A stretch of DNA of 64,000 bases from contig NZ_JZJL01000010.1 of assembly GCF_000971335.1 (NCBI RefSeq), positions 1-64,000 on the forward strand, in the 5' to 3' direction. Shown here piece after piece: positions 27,734-38,226 of this stretch. Made by a program: the position numbers and the translations under genes. The first letter of the stretch is position 1. Each line of letters begins with the position of its first letter. The stretch is from Chromobacterium vaccinii. GTDB taxonomy: Bacteria > Pseudomonadota > Gammaproteobacteria > Burkholderiales > Chromobacteriaceae. The notes under the pieces were generated by a model. The model searched no databases. It was not told the origin of the DNA and saw only the letters and a program-made list of their open reading frames with translations.

Positions 27734-27757
27734 GAAACTGCTCAGCCGCCGGGAATG

Positions 27758-27785
27758 AAAAAGGAGACCCGAGGGTCTCCTTTTT
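27758..27785. terminator. Bidirectional terminator between dapA-like gene and yajQ
   Basis: Self-complementary AAAAAGGAGACCC / GGGTCTCCTTTTT around a tiny loop, with A-run on the left and T-run on the right, serves both converging genes. Confidence 0.9.
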
Positions 27786-27812
27786 GCGTGACTGCGCGCC
27801 TCGCGGCGGGAA

Positions 27813-28313
27813 TCAGTCGCGGAAGTTGTTGAACTGCAGCGGCGCGCCGTTTTCCAGGTCGGCAGCGATGTCCTGCTTCAGCAGCGCGATGGCGTCCTGC
27901 AGCACGTCGCGCTTGGCGCCGGACACGCGCACCGCCTCGCCCTGGATGCTGGCCTGCACCTTCATCTTGGAATCCTTCAGCAGCTTGACGATCTTCTTCG
28001 CCAAATCGCTGTCCAGGCCTTCCTTGATCTTCAGCACCTTCTTCACCTTGTTGCCGGACACTTTCTCCAGCTTGCCGTAGTCCAGGCTGCGCACGTCGAC
28101 GCTGCGCTTGGCCAGCTTGGCCACCATGATTTCATTGACCTGGTCCAGCTGGAATTCGGTATCGGCGAACAGCGTCACTTCCTTGTCGTTGAATTCGATG
28201 CGGGCGTCGCTGCCCTTGAAATCGTAACGGGTGGACACTTCCTTGTTGGACTGGTCCAGTGCGTTGCGCACTTCCACCTTGTTTACTTCGGAAACGACAT
28301 CAAAAGACGGCAT
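27813..28313 (-). CDS. yajQ: YajQ-family nucleotide-binding protein
   Basis: 166 residues. Starts [21 protein letters not shown], with [10 protein letters not shown] and [22 protein letters not shown]; all are family hallmarks. YajQ folds as two RNP-like domains and binds nucleic acid or cyclic-di-GMP in tested species, influencing virulence regulation in Xanthomonas. The start with GAGGA upstream replaces a longer upstream frame without family match. Monocistronic. Confidence 0.95.
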   Translation of the reverse strand: MPSFDVVSEVNKVEVRNALDQSNKEVSTRYDFKGSDARIEFNDKEVTLFADTEFQLDQVNEIMVAKLAKRSVDVRSLDYGKLEKVSGNKVKKVLKIKEGLDSDLAKKIVKLLKDSKMKVQASIQGEAVRVSGAKRDVLQDAIALLKQDIAADLENGAPLQFNNFRD

Positions 28314-28443
28314 AAAACGATCCTCGCTAATAACCTGCCGCATTCTAGTAGCGGCGTTGCCGCTTGTCACCCGTCATGCCATTGCCAAGGCCCTCCGGAA
28401 ATGGTTTTATCGACGACAGTCAAACAAATCCCGGAAATCCGCC

Positions 28444-29079
28444 ATGCTCGTCACCCTGCCGCAACTGGCCGCTTTTCTCGCCGCCGCCATGCTGATCACC
28501 GTCACCCCCGGCCCCGACAACCTGATGGTGCTGAGCCAGGGCATTTCCCGCGGCCGCCGCCAGGGCATGGCCTTCGGCCTGGGCTGCGCGCTGGGCTGCC
28601 TGAACCACACCTTGCTGGCGGCGCTGGGCGTCAGCGCGCTGATCGCCGCCTCGCCGCTCGCCTTCTCCGCCCTCAAGATCGCCGGCGGCGCCTATCTGGT
28701 CTATCTGGGCTGGGGCGCGATCCGCAGCTCCGGCGCCAGCTTCGACGCCGATGCCCAGGCCAGCGGCCCTCAGGGCTCGCTGGCCGCCACCTTCCGCCGC
28801 GGCCTGATCGCCAACGCGATCAATCCCAAGGTGGTGCTGTTCTTCCTCGCCTTCCTGCCGCAGTTCGTCAATCCGGCGCAAGGGCCGGTCGGCCTGCAGA
28901 CCGCCATCCTCGGCGGGCTGTTCACGCTGCAGGGCGCGCTGGTCTTCGGCGCGCTCGGCTACTTCTCCGGCCACGTCGGCCAATGGCTGGCCAAGAGCCG
29001 CAAGGCCAGCCAGTGGCTGGACCGCATAGCCGGCGCCGTCTTCATCGGGCTGGGCCTGCGCCTGATCCTGGCGCGCTGA
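28444..29079 (+). CDS. LysE/RhtB-family amino-acid exporter
   Basis: 211 residues with about six transmembrane helices. The N-terminal [28 protein letters not shown] and central [18 protein letters not shown] are the LysE/RhtB signatures. Members export lysine, threonine, homoserine or other amino acids; the specific substrate cannot be inferred. The ATG at 28444 begins the first helix. It diverges from yajQ by 130 nt and ends in a bidirectional terminator. Confidence 0.9.
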   Translation: MLVTLPQLAAFLAAAMLITVTPGPDNLMVLSQGISRGRRQGMAFGLGCALGCLNHTLLAALGVSALIAASPLAFSALKIAGGAYLVYLGWGAIRSSGASFDADAQASGPQGSLAATFRRGLIANAINPKVVLFFLAFLPQFVNPAQGPVGLQTAILGGLFTLQGALVFGALGYFSGHVGQWLAKSRKASQWLDRIAGAVFIGLGLRLILAR

Positions 29080-29086
29080 GCGCGCA

Positions 29087-29116
29087 AAAAAGGCGGCCCC
29101 GCAAGGCCGCCTTTTT
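29087..29116. terminator. Bidirectional terminator between the LysE gene and glnB
   Basis: AAAAAGGCGGCC and GGCCGCCTTTTT, 12-bp arms, loop of 6 nt, between two converging genes. Confidence 0.9.
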
Positions 29117-29134
29117 CATGCGATCCGAACTGGA

Positions 29135-29557
<423 letters not shown>

Positions 29558-29620
29558 TTAAATGCAGCGATGTTTTGCTGTATTATGACGCCCTTTCCTG
29601 GTACTTGTCGCGGGTGTCTA

Positions 29621-32600
29621 ATGTCTTACATTACCAAGCTGCGCGGTGGCGTTGCCCTGTCACCGTTTCGTCTCGAAAAACTGCAGGCGGCAGCGGCCGA
29701 TGCCGGGCTGAAGGATATCGTCCTGACGGCCGAGCACTGGCATTTTGCGGAAAGCGACGGCGAACTTTCGCTGGAGGAAATCGGCGTGCTGGGCCAGTTG
29801 CTCAGCTACGGCGAAGCGCCGCTGAACACTGAGCCGGAAGGCGAACTGTTCCTGGTCACGCCGCGAATCGGCACCCTGTCGCCATGGGCGTCAAAGGCAA
29901 CCGACATCGCCCGGCATTGCGGATTGCCGAATATCCGGCGGATCGAACGCGGCACCGCTTTCCGAATCAAGTCCGCCGCTAAATCTTTAAGTGAAGAGGC
30001 TCGCCATACCCTGGCGGGCCTCTTGCACGATAGGATGACGGAAACCGTGCTGTCCTCGCTGGACGACGCGGAAAAGCTGTTCACCCACATCGACCCGCAG
30101 CCGATGGCCAGCGTGGACATCCTCGCCGGCGGCCGCGCCGCGCTGGAGGCCGCCAACGTCCAGTTGGGTCTCGCGCTGTCCGACGACGAAGTGGAATACC
30201 TGGTCGAGAACTTCATCAAGCTGAAGCGCAATCCCAGCGACGTCGAGCTGATGATGTTCGCCCAGGCCAACTCCGAACACTGCCGCCACAAGATCTTCAA
30301 CGCCCAGTTCATCATCGACGGCGTCGAGCAAGGCAAATCGCTGTTCCGCATGATCCGCGATACCCACGACGCCCACCCGCAGGGCACGCTGGTGGCGTAC
30401 AAGGACAACGCCTCGGTGATCGAGGGCGCCTTCATCGAGCGCTTCTACCCGCAGCCGGGCAGCCACCAGTACGCGTACACCAGCGAACCCACCGACATCC
30501 TGATGAAGGTGGAAACGCACAACCACCCGACGGCGATCTCGCCCTTCGCCGGCGCGTCCACCGGCAACGGCGGCGAAATCCGCGACGAAGGCGCCACCGG
30601 CCGCGGCTCCCGCCCCAAGGCCGGCCTCACCGGCTTTACCGTCTCCAACCTGAACATCCCCGGCTTCAAGCAGCCGTGGGAGGCCTACCGCGACGACCAG
30701 CCCGAGTACGGCAAGCCGGGCCGCATCGCCTCGGCGCTGCAGATCATGCTGGAAGGCCCGATCGGCGGCGCGGCGTTCAACAACGAATTCGGCCGCCCTA
30801 ACCTCACCGGTTATTTCCGCGCCTTCGAGGAAGAATTCAACGGCGAGATGCGCGGCTATCACAAGCCCATCATGCTGGCAGGCGGCCTGGGCAGCATCCA
30901 GCAGCAGCAGATCCACAAGAATGAAATCCCGGAAGGCGCGCTGCTGATCCAGCTGGGCGGTCCCGGCCTGCTGATCGGCCTGGGCGGCGGCGCGGCCTCG
31001 TCGATGGACACCGGCGCCAACAGCGAAAACCTGGACTTCGATTCGGTGCAGCGCGGCAACCCGGAAATCGAGCGCCGCTGCCAGGAGGTGATCGACCGCT
31101 GCTGGCAGCAGGGCGAAGCCAACCCCATCGTCTCCATCCATGACGTGGGCGCCGGCGGCCTGTCCAACGCCTTCCCCGAGCTGGTCAACGACGCCGGCCG
31201 CGGCGCCATCTTCCATCTGCGCAAGGTGAACCTGGAAGAAAAGGGCATGACCCCGATGCAGATCTGGTCCAACGAGGCGCAGGAGCGCTACGTGATGGCC
31301 ATCCTGCCGGAGGACCTGGACCGCTTCACCGCGCTGTGCGAACGCGAGCGCTGCCCGTTCGCGGTGCTGGGCGTGGCCACCGACGACGGCCACCTGCAGG
31401 TGCGCGACGACCACTTCGGCAACAATCCTGTGGACATGCCGCTGGAAGTGCTGCTGGGCAAGCCGCCGCGGATGACCCGCGACGCGAAGACCATCGAGCT
31501 CTCGCCGCAGACCTTCGACGCGTCCAAGTACCCGCTGCGCGAAACCGCCTACCGCGTGCTGCGCCACCCGACCGTGGCCGACAAATCCTTCCTGATCACC
31601 ATCGGCGACCGCACCGTCGGCGGCATGACCGCGCGCGACCAGATGGTGGGCCGCTGGCAGGTTCCGGTGGCCGACGTGGCTGTCACCACCATGGGCTTCA
31701 ACACCTATCGCGGCGAAGCGATGGCGATGGGCGAACGCACGCCGGCCGCGCTGTTCGACGGCCCGGCCTCCGGCCGCATGGCCATCGGCGAGGCGCTGAC
31801 CAATATCGCCGCCGCCTTCGTCGGCCATCTGGGCAACGTCAAACTGTCCGCCAACTGGATGGCCCCGGCCGGCCACCCCGGCGAAGACGCCAACCTGTAC
31901 CGCACCGTGCAGGCCGTCTCCGAGCTGAGCCAGAGCCTGGGCGTCAGCATTCCGGTGGGCAAGGATTCGCTGTCGATGAAGACGGTATGGCAGGAAGACG
32001 GCGAGCAGAAAGCCGTCACCGCGCCGCTGTCGGTGGTGATTTCCGCCTTCTCGCCGGTGGACGACGTGCGCAAGACCGTCACCCCGGACCTGAAGGACAT
32101 CAAGGACAGCGACCTGATCCTGATCGACCTCGGCTACGGCCGCTGCCGCCTGGGCGGCTCGATCTACGGCCAGGTGTGGAAAGACATGAAGGGCCGCGCG
32201 CCGGACGTGGAAAGCCCGCTGCAGCTGGCCGCCTTCTTCGGCGTGGTGCAATCGCTGTTGCGCGACGACAAGCTGCTGGCCTACCACGACCGCTCCGACG
32301 GCGGCCTGTTCGCCGCGCTGGCGGAAATGATGTTCGCCGGCCACGTCGGCGCCAGCATCGACCTGCAGGAACTGGTGATCGAGCGCCAGAACACCCAGCG
32401 CATCATCGACGACTATGTGCAGCCGACAATGGAGGCCGCCACCCACGGCCGCATCATGCGCGTGCTGTTCAACGAGGAACTGGGCGCGGTGCTGCAGGTG
32501 AAAAAGGCCGACACGCCGGAAGTGATCTCCCGTTTCATGAAGGCCGGCATCGGCCGCGAGCTGTTCGTCATCGGCCGCACCAACGGCCACGACCGCCTGG

Positions 32601-33580
32601 TGATCAAGCACAAGGGCAAGGATCTGTTCAGCGAAAGCCGCAGCGAGCTGTTCTGCGCCTGGTCCGAAACCAGCGCCCGCATGCAGCGCCTGCGCGACAA
32701 CCCGGCCTGCGCCGACAGCGAACAGCTGCTGCGCAGCCACGCCAAGCCCCGCGGCCTGTTCACCCAGCTGTCCTTCGACGTGCACGGCGACCCGGCCGCG
32801 CCCTACATCGGCACCGGCAAGCGCCCGCGCATGGCCATCCTGCGCGAGCAGGGCGTCAACGGCCAGCTGGAAATGGCCGCGGCGTTCGACCGCGCCGGCT
32901 TCGACGCGGTGGACGTGCACATGAGCGACATCATCGCCGGCCGCGTGCAGCTGGCCGACTTCAAGGGCCTGGCGGCCTGCGGCGGCTTCAGCTACGGCGA
33001 CGTGCTGGGCGCCGGCGAAGGCTGGGCCAAGAGCATCCTGTTCAACCCGCGCGCCCGCGAACAGTTCGAAGCTTTCTTCGGCCGCGGCGACACCTTCGCG
33101 CTGGGCGTGTGCAACGGCTGCCAGATGATGTCCAACCTGTCGTCCATCATCCCGGGCGCCGAGCACTGGCCGAAGTTCCACCGCAACGCATCGGAACAGT
33201 TCGAGGCGCGCTTCGCGATGGTGGAAGTCACCGCGTCGCCGTCCATCTTCCTGTCCGACATGGTGGGCAGCCGCCTGCCGGTGGTGGTCAGCCACGGCGA
33301 AGGCCGCGCGGTGTTCGCGCCGGGCGCGCAAGACCAGGCTCTGGCCGCGCTGCGCTACATCGACTTCGACGGCCGCGCCACCGAGACCTATCCGCTGAAC
33401 CCCAACGGCTCGCCTGCGGGCATCACCGGCGTCACCACGGCCGACGGCCGCTTCACCATCATGATGCCGCACCCTGAGCGCGTGTTCCGCGCCGTGCAGA
33501 ACAGCTGGCATCCGGCGGAATGGGGCGAGAATGGCGGCTGGTACCGCATGTTCGCCTCGGCCCGCCGCTGGGTGGGCTGA
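29621..33580 (+). CDS. purL: Phosphoribosylformylglycinamidine synthase PurL
   Basis: 1319 residues, the large single-chain proteobacterial form. It converts FGAR and glutamine to FGAM in purine synthesis. Order: N-terminal PurS-like domain, linker, two ATP-binding synthetase halves (e.g. [13 protein letters not shown]), then a C-terminal class I glutamine amidotransferase with nucleophile Cys in [10 protein letters not shown] and the His of MPHPERVFR. The start [10 protein letters not shown] matches the family; a longer upstream frame overlaps glnB and is rejected. No clear ribosome site precedes the ATG. Confidence 0.97.
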   Translation: MSYITKLRGGVALSPFRLEKLQAAAADAGLKDIVLTAEHWHFAESDGELSLEEIGVLGQLLSYGEAPLNTEPEGELFLVTPRIGTLSPWASKATDIARHCGLPNIRRIERGTAFRIKSAAKSLSEEARHTLAGLLHDRMTETVLSSLDDAEKLFTHIDPQPMASVDILAGGRAALEAANVQLGLALSDDEVEYLVENFIKLKRNPSDVELMMFAQANSEHCRHKIFNAQFIIDGVEQGKSLFRMIRDTHDAHPQGTLVAYKDNASVIEGAFIERFYPQPGSHQYAYTSEPTDILMKVETHNHPTAISPFAGASTGNGGEIRDEGATGRGSRPKAGLTGFTVSNLNIPGFKQPWEAYRDDQPEYGKPGRIASALQIMLEGPIGGAAFNNEFGRPNLTGYFRAFEEEFNGEMRGYHKPIMLAGGLGSIQQQQIHKNEIPEGALLIQLGGPGLLIGLGGGAASSMDTGANSENLDFDSVQRGNPEIERRCQEVIDRCWQQGEANPIVSIHDVGAGGLSNAFPELVNDAGRGAIFHLRKVNLEEKGMTPMQIWSNEAQERYVMAILPEDLDRFTALCERERCPFAVLGVATDDGHLQVRDDHFGNNPVDMPLEVLLGKPPRMTRDAKTIELSPQTFDASKYPLRETAYRVLRHPTVADKSFLITIGDRTVGGMTARDQMVGRWQVPVADVAVTTMGFNTYRGEAMAMGERTPAALFDGPASGRMAIGEALTNIAAAFVGHLGNVKLSANWMAPAGHPGEDANLYRTVQAVSELSQSLGVSIPVGKDSLSMKTVWQEDGEQKAVTAPLSVVISAFSPVDDVRKTVTPDLKDIKDSDLILIDLGYGRCRLGGSIYGQVWKDMKGRAPDVESPLQLAAFFGVVQSLLRDDKLLAYHDRSDGGLFAALAEMMFAGHVGASIDLQELVIERQNTQRIIDDYVQPTMEAATHGRIMRVLFNEELGAVLQVKKADTPEVISRFMKAGIGRELFVIGRTNGHDRLVIKHKGKDLFSESRSELFCAWSETSARMQRLRDNPACADSEQLLRSHAKPRGLFTQLSFDVHGDPAAPYIGTGKRPRMAILREQGVNGQLEMAAAFDRAGFDAVDVHMSDIIAGRVQLADFKGLAACGGFSYGDVLGAGEGWAKSILFNPRAREQFEAFFGRGDTFALGVCNGCQMMSNLSSIIPGAEHWPKFHRNASEQFEARFAMVEVTASPSIFLSDMVGSRLPVVVSHGEGRAVFAPGAQDQALAALRYIDFDGRATETYPLNPNGSPAGITGVTTADGRFTIMMPHPERVFRAVQNSWHPAEWGENGGWYRMFASARRWVG

Positions 33581-33634
33581 TCCAGCCATCACGGCCTGGA
33601 GCGTCCCGCGACAGGCCAAGCTTCACCAGCCGGC

Positions 33635-33669
33635 AATGCCGCTCGCCTGAACAAGCGAGCGGCATTTTT
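33635..33669 (+). terminator. Rho-independent terminator of purL
   Basis: 12-bp arms AATGCCGCTCGC / GCGAGCGGCATT, 8-nt loop, followed by a T-run; 54 nt after the purL stop. Confidence 0.9.
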
Positions 33670-33839
33670 CATGGTGTGAATCTTGCAAACGTTCTTCAAT
33701 CGCCATGCTAGATTGAATATATACGCGCTTTAAAATCCAATGCACAGGGCGCTCGCGAACCCGCTGGATTTTCGCTTGGCTGCGGCGCGATCCGCCATTC
33801 CACTTTTGTTTGCACGGCATCACTGCGGGGGTCACTGCC

Positions 33840-34382
33840 ATGAAGCCTGCATCCACCGTCATCAGCCCTGCCCGCCACAAGAGCCATCGGACCATCGCGC
33901 CGCAATCTGCCGCGCCGGACGCCGAGAGCGCGTCCTACGCGCGCAGCCTGCTCGAAGCAAGCCTGAACCCCTTGGTTGCCATCAGCGCGCAAGTCAAGAT
34001 CACCGACGTGAATGCAGCGATGATAGGGGTTGCCGGCCGGTCCCGAGCTGAAATCGTTGGGACGGACTTCGCCGATTATTTCACCGAGCCCGAGCAGACT
34101 CGCGCAGGCTATCGACGCATCTTTTTGGACCTTAGGATGCCCAAGACCAATGGCATGGAAGCGCTGCGCAGAATCAAGGCCGACGAGCGCGCCAAGATGA
34201 TTCCGGTTGCGGCGCTGACATCGTCAAAAGAAGACCGCGACATCGTGGAAAGCTGCAAGCTCGGGGCGGATAGCAATATCGGCAAATCCATCCACGTTGA
34301 CCCGCCTTCACAAGCCGTCGCGCAATTGGGCCTCTACTGGCTGGTTGTCAATCAACCGCCGATCGGGAACCGGCAGCCATGA
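33840..34382 (+). pseudogene. PAS-receiver chimera: in-frame deletion relic of a PAS sensor and a response regulator
   Basis: 180 residues. The first ~92 contain a PAS start (SLLEASLNPLVAISAQ, then NAAMIGVAG and FADYFTEP) cut off at AGYRR; the next residues IFLDLRMPKTNG are the middle of a receiver domain, with phospho-acceptor-like Asp97, followed by TSSKEDRDIVE and QLGLYWLVVNQPP, the end of Rcp1-type response regulators. The receiver lacks its first half with the acidic pair, and its usual YIVKP is altered to NIGKS. Most likely a deletion fused a PAS-kinase gene to a downstream regulator gene. The frame stays open and overlaps the next gene by ATGA, so a protein could still be made. Confidence 0.65.
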
Positions 34383-37069
34383 TGGACATCTCGAACCCCA
34401 ATGACGCGCTGCGCATCCTGATTCTGGAAGACACCCCTACCGACGCCGAACTGATGGTGGACGCGCTGCATGAGGCTGGACTGAAATTCATCACGCAGCG
34501 CGTCGACACCAAGGACGCGTTCCAGCTGTCGCTGGAGACATTCAACCCCAACATCATCCTGGCCGATTGCAAGCAGCAGCCTTCATACGACGGCGGCGCG
34601 GCATTGCAACTCGTACGCGAAACCCACCCCGAGATGCCGGTGGTGATGGTAACCGGCGCCCTGGGAGAAGAAAAAGCGGTCGAGTTGCTGAAGGCCGGCG
34701 CCAAAGACTATGTGCTGAAGGGAGGATTGGTCAGGCTGGCCCCGGCGGTGCGCCGCGCGCTGGCGGATGAGCGCAGCGCCCGCAGCCGCAAGGCGGCGGA
34801 ACTAAAATACCGGCGGCTATTTGAAGCCGCCAAGGACGGCATCCTTATTCTGGATGCGAAAACCGGTTTGATTCTGGAAGCGAACCCGTTTCTGCTGGAG
34901 TTGCTAGGCTATGCCCAGGATGAGTTGATCGGCAAGGCGTTGTGGGAAATCGGCGCGCTGGAGCACATTGTCGCCAACCAGGACGCCTTTCTGACTCTGA
35001 AGAACAAGAAATACATCCGTTATGACAACCTTCCTCTGGAAACAAAGGATGGCAGAAGCATTGAGGTGGAATTCATCAGCAATGTTTATATGACGGGCGA
35101 CCTGGAATCCATCCAATGCAATATCCGCGATATCACCGAGCGCAGGCGGCTGCAGCTGGCGCTTGAAAACAACGAGCGCCGATTTCGCGGGCTGATCGAA
35201 AACGCTTCTGATTTGGTATGCGTGGTCGATCAGCTCGGCTGCATCACTTACCTGAGCCCTTCGAGCGAGATGATGACCGGCTACCGCCCAGACGAGGCGT
35301 TGGGCCGGCGCTTCATAGACTTCATCCACCCGGACGATCTGCCCGCCGCGACAGCCATCTTGGCCACGGACCCCAGCTCCCCCCCCGTTTTGCAGCGAGT
35401 GGAATTGCGATTCCGCCACAAGACGGGACACTTTCAGGTTCTGGATGCCATTGCGAACAACCGCGTTGACGATCCCGCCCTCCTCGGCGTCATCGTCAAC
35501 GCGCGGGACATTACCGAACGCAAGAAAATACAAGCGGATGTGGAATACAAGAACAGTGTGCTCTCAACCCAGCAAGAGGCATCGCTGGACGGCATTCTGC
35601 TGGTGGATGACAACGGCAAGATCGTCAGTCATAACCGGCGTTTCATCGAAGTCATGCAAGTGCCGGAAGCATTGGCCGCAGCGGGGCGCGATGAACCGAT
35701 GCTGCAGTTTGCCATGCAGCAATATGCGGAGCCGGAAGCATTCCTGGCGCGGGTGCGCCATCTCTATGCCCACAAAGAGGAAACGAGCCACGAAGAGATT
35801 CGCATGAAAGACGGCCGCACGATCGAACGCTACTCGGCGCCGGTGGTTGGCGAAAACGCCAAATATTACGGACGCGTCTGGTATTTTCGCGACATCACTG
35901 TGCGCAAGCGGATACAGGAATTATTGGAGCATGCCAATCGGGCCTTGCGCACGCTCAGCGCTTGCAAGGCTGCCTTGGTGCATGCCTTGACCGAGTCGGC
36001 GCTGCTCGATTCCGTGTGCCGCCTCATCGTAGAGAAAGGCGGTTATCGCATGGCGTGGATCGGCATTGCAGAACAAGATCAGGATCGGACTATTCGCGCA
36101 GTGAAGGAATTTGGCGATGACAGCCACTATCTGGCCAGCGTTCGATTCAGCTTGGCGGACACGGCGCTTGGACGCGGCCCGACTGGCGCTGCCATTCGCA
36201 CCGGCACCGTGCAAATCAATCAAAACCTCCTGACCAACTCCACGCTCGCGCCGTGGCGGGAGGCCGCGCAACGCTGCGGCTTTCAAGCCAGCATCGCGCT
36301 GCCCATCAAGAATGCATCGGCATCGCCGCTTGTGTTGACAATCTACGCCGGGGAGCCGGACGCATTCGGCCATGACGAGGTAGTGATGCTGGGAGAGCTT
36401 GCCGATGAGCTTGGCTATGGCATCGAAGCCGTGCGTACGCGAACCGACCGCGATCGTATCGCCTTGGAAAACTTGCGCGCCGATGCGGCATTGCGCAAAA
36501 GCCTGGAAGATTCCATCAAGGCCATCGCCAACACCGTGGAGTTGCGCGATAGCTACACCGCCGGCCACCAGCGCCGCGTCGCGCAACTGGCCGTTGCCAT
36601 CGCTCGGCAACTCAAACTGTCGGAGGACACGATCCATAGCATTGATCTTGCGGCAAGCATTCACGATCTGGGGAAAATCAGCATTCCGGCGGAAATCCTG
36701 GTTAAACCGTCCAAGCTGTCGAACATCGAGTTTCAGTTGGTCAAAGGACACTCGCAAGCGGGTTATGACATTCTGAAAGACATCACCTTCCCCTGGCCGA
36801 TCGCGCCCATCGTCTGGCAGCATCATGAGCGGCTGGACGGCAGCGGATATCCGCAAGGGCTCGTCGGCGACCAAATCCTGCTCCAGGCGCGCATCGTCGC
36901 GGTGGCCGATGTCGTCGAAGCCATCGCATCGCACCGGCCATACCGCGCCGCCCTGGGGATTGACGCGGCGCTGGCCGAAATCAAACGGGGCAGCGGCACC
37001 GCCTTTGATTCCGCAGCGGTTGACGCATGCGAACATCTATTCACCACGGCTGGTTTCGCGTTCTCATAG
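34379..37069 (+). CDS. Response regulator with PAS repeats, GAF and HD-GYP c-di-GMP phosphodiesterase
   Basis: 896 residues. Domains in order: receiver (about 8-125, Asp63 in LADC), PAS (about 138-260), PAS (265-385), a third PAS-like segment (390-515), GAF (525-695), HD-GYP (705-880). The HD pair is in IHDLGK (His762, Asp763) and the GYP triad at 823-825 within HHERLDGSGYP, so the domain looks catalytically intact and should hydrolyse cyclic-di-GMP to GMP. No GGDEF or EAL domain. It overlaps the PAS-receiver relic by 4 nt, implying the ancestral operon fed this regulator from an upstream sensor kinase. Probably cytoplasmic; no membrane segment. Confidence 0.9.
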   Translation: MMDISNPNDALRILILEDTPTDAELMVDALHEAGLKFITQRVDTKDAFQLSLETFNPNIILADCKQQPSYDGGAALQLVRETHPEMPVVMVTGALGEEKAVELLKAGAKDYVLKGGLVRLAPAVRRALADERSARSRKAAELKYRRLFEAAKDGILILDAKTGLILEANPFLLELLGYAQDELIGKALWEIGALEHIVANQDAFLTLKNKKYIRYDNLPLETKDGRSIEVEFISNVYMTGDLESIQCNIRDITERRRLQLALENNERRFRGLIENASDLVCVVDQLGCITYLSPSSEMMTGYRPDEALGRRFIDFIHPDDLPAATAILATDPSSPPVLQRVELRFRHKTGHFQVLDAIANNRVDDPALLGVIVNARDITERKKIQADVEYKNSVLSTQQEASLDGILLVDDNGKIVSHNRRFIEVMQVPEALAAAGRDEPMLQFAMQQYAEPEAFLARVRHLYAHKEETSHEEIRMKDGRTIERYSAPVVGENAKYYGRVWYFRDITVRKRIQELLEHANRALRTLSACKAALVHALTESALLDSVCRLIVEKGGYRMAWIGIAEQDQDRTIRAVKEFGDDSHYLASVRFSLADTALGRGPTGAAIRTGTVQINQNLLTNSTLAPWREAAQRCGFQASIALPIKNASASPLVLTIYAGEPDAFGHDEVVMLGELADELGYGIEAVRTRTDRDRIALENLRADAALRKSLEDSIKAIANTVELRDSYTAGHQRRVAQLAVAIARQLKLSEDTIHSIDLAASIHDLGKISIPAEILVKPSKLSNIEFQLVKGHSQAGYDILKDITFPWPIAPIVWQHHERLDGSGYPQGLVGDQILLQARIVAVADVVEAIASHRPYRAALGIDAALAEIKRGSGTAFDSAAVDACEHLFTTAGFAFS

Positions 37070-37200
37070 CCCTGTTCACAGTCTCGGGAGCCTGGGCGAG
37101 ACAGGGCGAAAACGGCCGGGAAAAAGGCCGAGCAGCCTCCGCCATTCATCTCGACACGGCTTGTCTTCATGCCAAACTGAAGCAAAGATAAGCTCTTCCA

Positions 37201-38196
37201 ATGCGACGAGATAAGATCATGAGATGGGCGACTACCTTGCGATGCGGTCTGGTCGGCATGCTCGCCGCGCTGCTGCCGCAATCACAGGCAGCGGGACTGA
37301 GGCTGATCGACATTCCCGCCACCGACAGCATCCCGGTCCTGAACGCGGCGGTCTGGTCGCCTTGCGCCCGCCCAGCCGTGGCCAAACGGGTGCAGGCCTT
37401 CCTGGTGAACGCCAGCCGGAATTGTCCGGTCGAGGGGGAGAAGCTGCCGCTGATCGTGATCTCGCATGGCTTCACCGGCAGTCTTTACGGCCATCACGAC
37501 ACCGCTGAAGCGCTGGCGGACCACGGATTCCTGGTGGTGTCGCTGAACCACACCGGCGACAGCGGCGCGAGCATGAAATACCCGTGGGAGATGCGCGCGT
37601 TCGAGCAGCGCCCGGTCGAGATCCGGCGGGTCATAGACTATATGCTGGACGAAGCGCCAGAGGCGTCGCGCATCGACCCATCGCGGATCGGCGTGTTCGG
37701 TTTCTCGCGCGGCGGCTTCACCGCTCTGGTCGCGGCGGGCGGCACGCCGGACTTCGCGCGCTCAGGGCTGCGTTGCCCCAAGGATCGGCCGCTGTGCCGG
37801 CAGATCGAAACCGAAGCGGGCATTGCCCGCGACTGGGCGCATGACGAACGTATCAATGCCGCGGCCGCGGTCGATCCGCTGAACGCCTTCCCTGACGCGG
37901 CCAGCCTTCGGAGAATCCGCATTCCGCTATTCCTGTGGATTTCCGAAAGAGGCGGCGACGGCGTGGAGCCCGCGGCCGAAGCCCGGTTGCGGGGATGGTT
38001 GCCCACAGTGCGAAATTACCGCGTGGTGCCGAAAGCCGGCCATTTCGCCTTCCTGGCTCCATGCGTCGAGGCCGCGGCGAAGGAAGCGCCGGAAATCTGC
38101 CGGGACGCGCCCGGCTTCGACCGCGCGGCTTTCCACCGGAAGATGAACGCCGAACTGCTGGACTTCTTCAACCAGGCCCTCGACATCAAACCATAA
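37201..38196 (+). CDS. Secreted alpha/beta hydrolase (PAF-acetylhydrolase/dienelactone hydrolase-like)
   Basis: 331 residues. A signal peptide ends near LPQSQAAG. The nucleophile elbow is GFSRGG, the oxyanion segment PLIVISHGFTGSLYGHHDTAEALADHGF and a late GHFAF supply the Ser-His pair; the acidic residue is probably the Asp in AAAVDPLNAF or nearby. Four cysteines could form disulfides in the periplasm. Family resembles lipoprotein/PAF-acetylhydrolase-like enzymes; substrate unknown. A second ATG at 37219 is an alternative start. Not obviously linked to its neighbours. Confidence 0.8.
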   Translation: MRRDKIMRWATTLRCGLVGMLAALLPQSQAAGLRLIDIPATDSIPVLNAAVWSPCARPAVAKRVQAFLVNASRNCPVEGEKLPLIVISHGFTGSLYGHHDTAEALADHGFLVVSLNHTGDSGASMKYPWEMRAFEQRPVEIRRVIDYMLDEAPEASRIDPSRIGVFGFSRGGFTALVAAGGTPDFARSGLRCPKDRPLCRQIETEAGIARDWAHDERINAAAAVDPLNAFPDAASLRRIRIPLFLWISERGGDGVEPAAEARLRGWLPTVRNYRVVPKAGHFAFLAPCVEAAAKEAPEICRDAPGFDRAAFHRKMNAELLDFFNQALDIKP

Positions 38197-38226
38197 CGCC
38201 ACGCCGGGCTTGCGGGGAGATGACAG

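Noticed and set aside
29987-33619. Very long antisense frame (over 1200 codons) opposite purL
   Set aside because: It is the mirror of a high-GC coding strand; the product is a His/Gln/Ala-rich sequence without domains, and purL itself is unmistakable.
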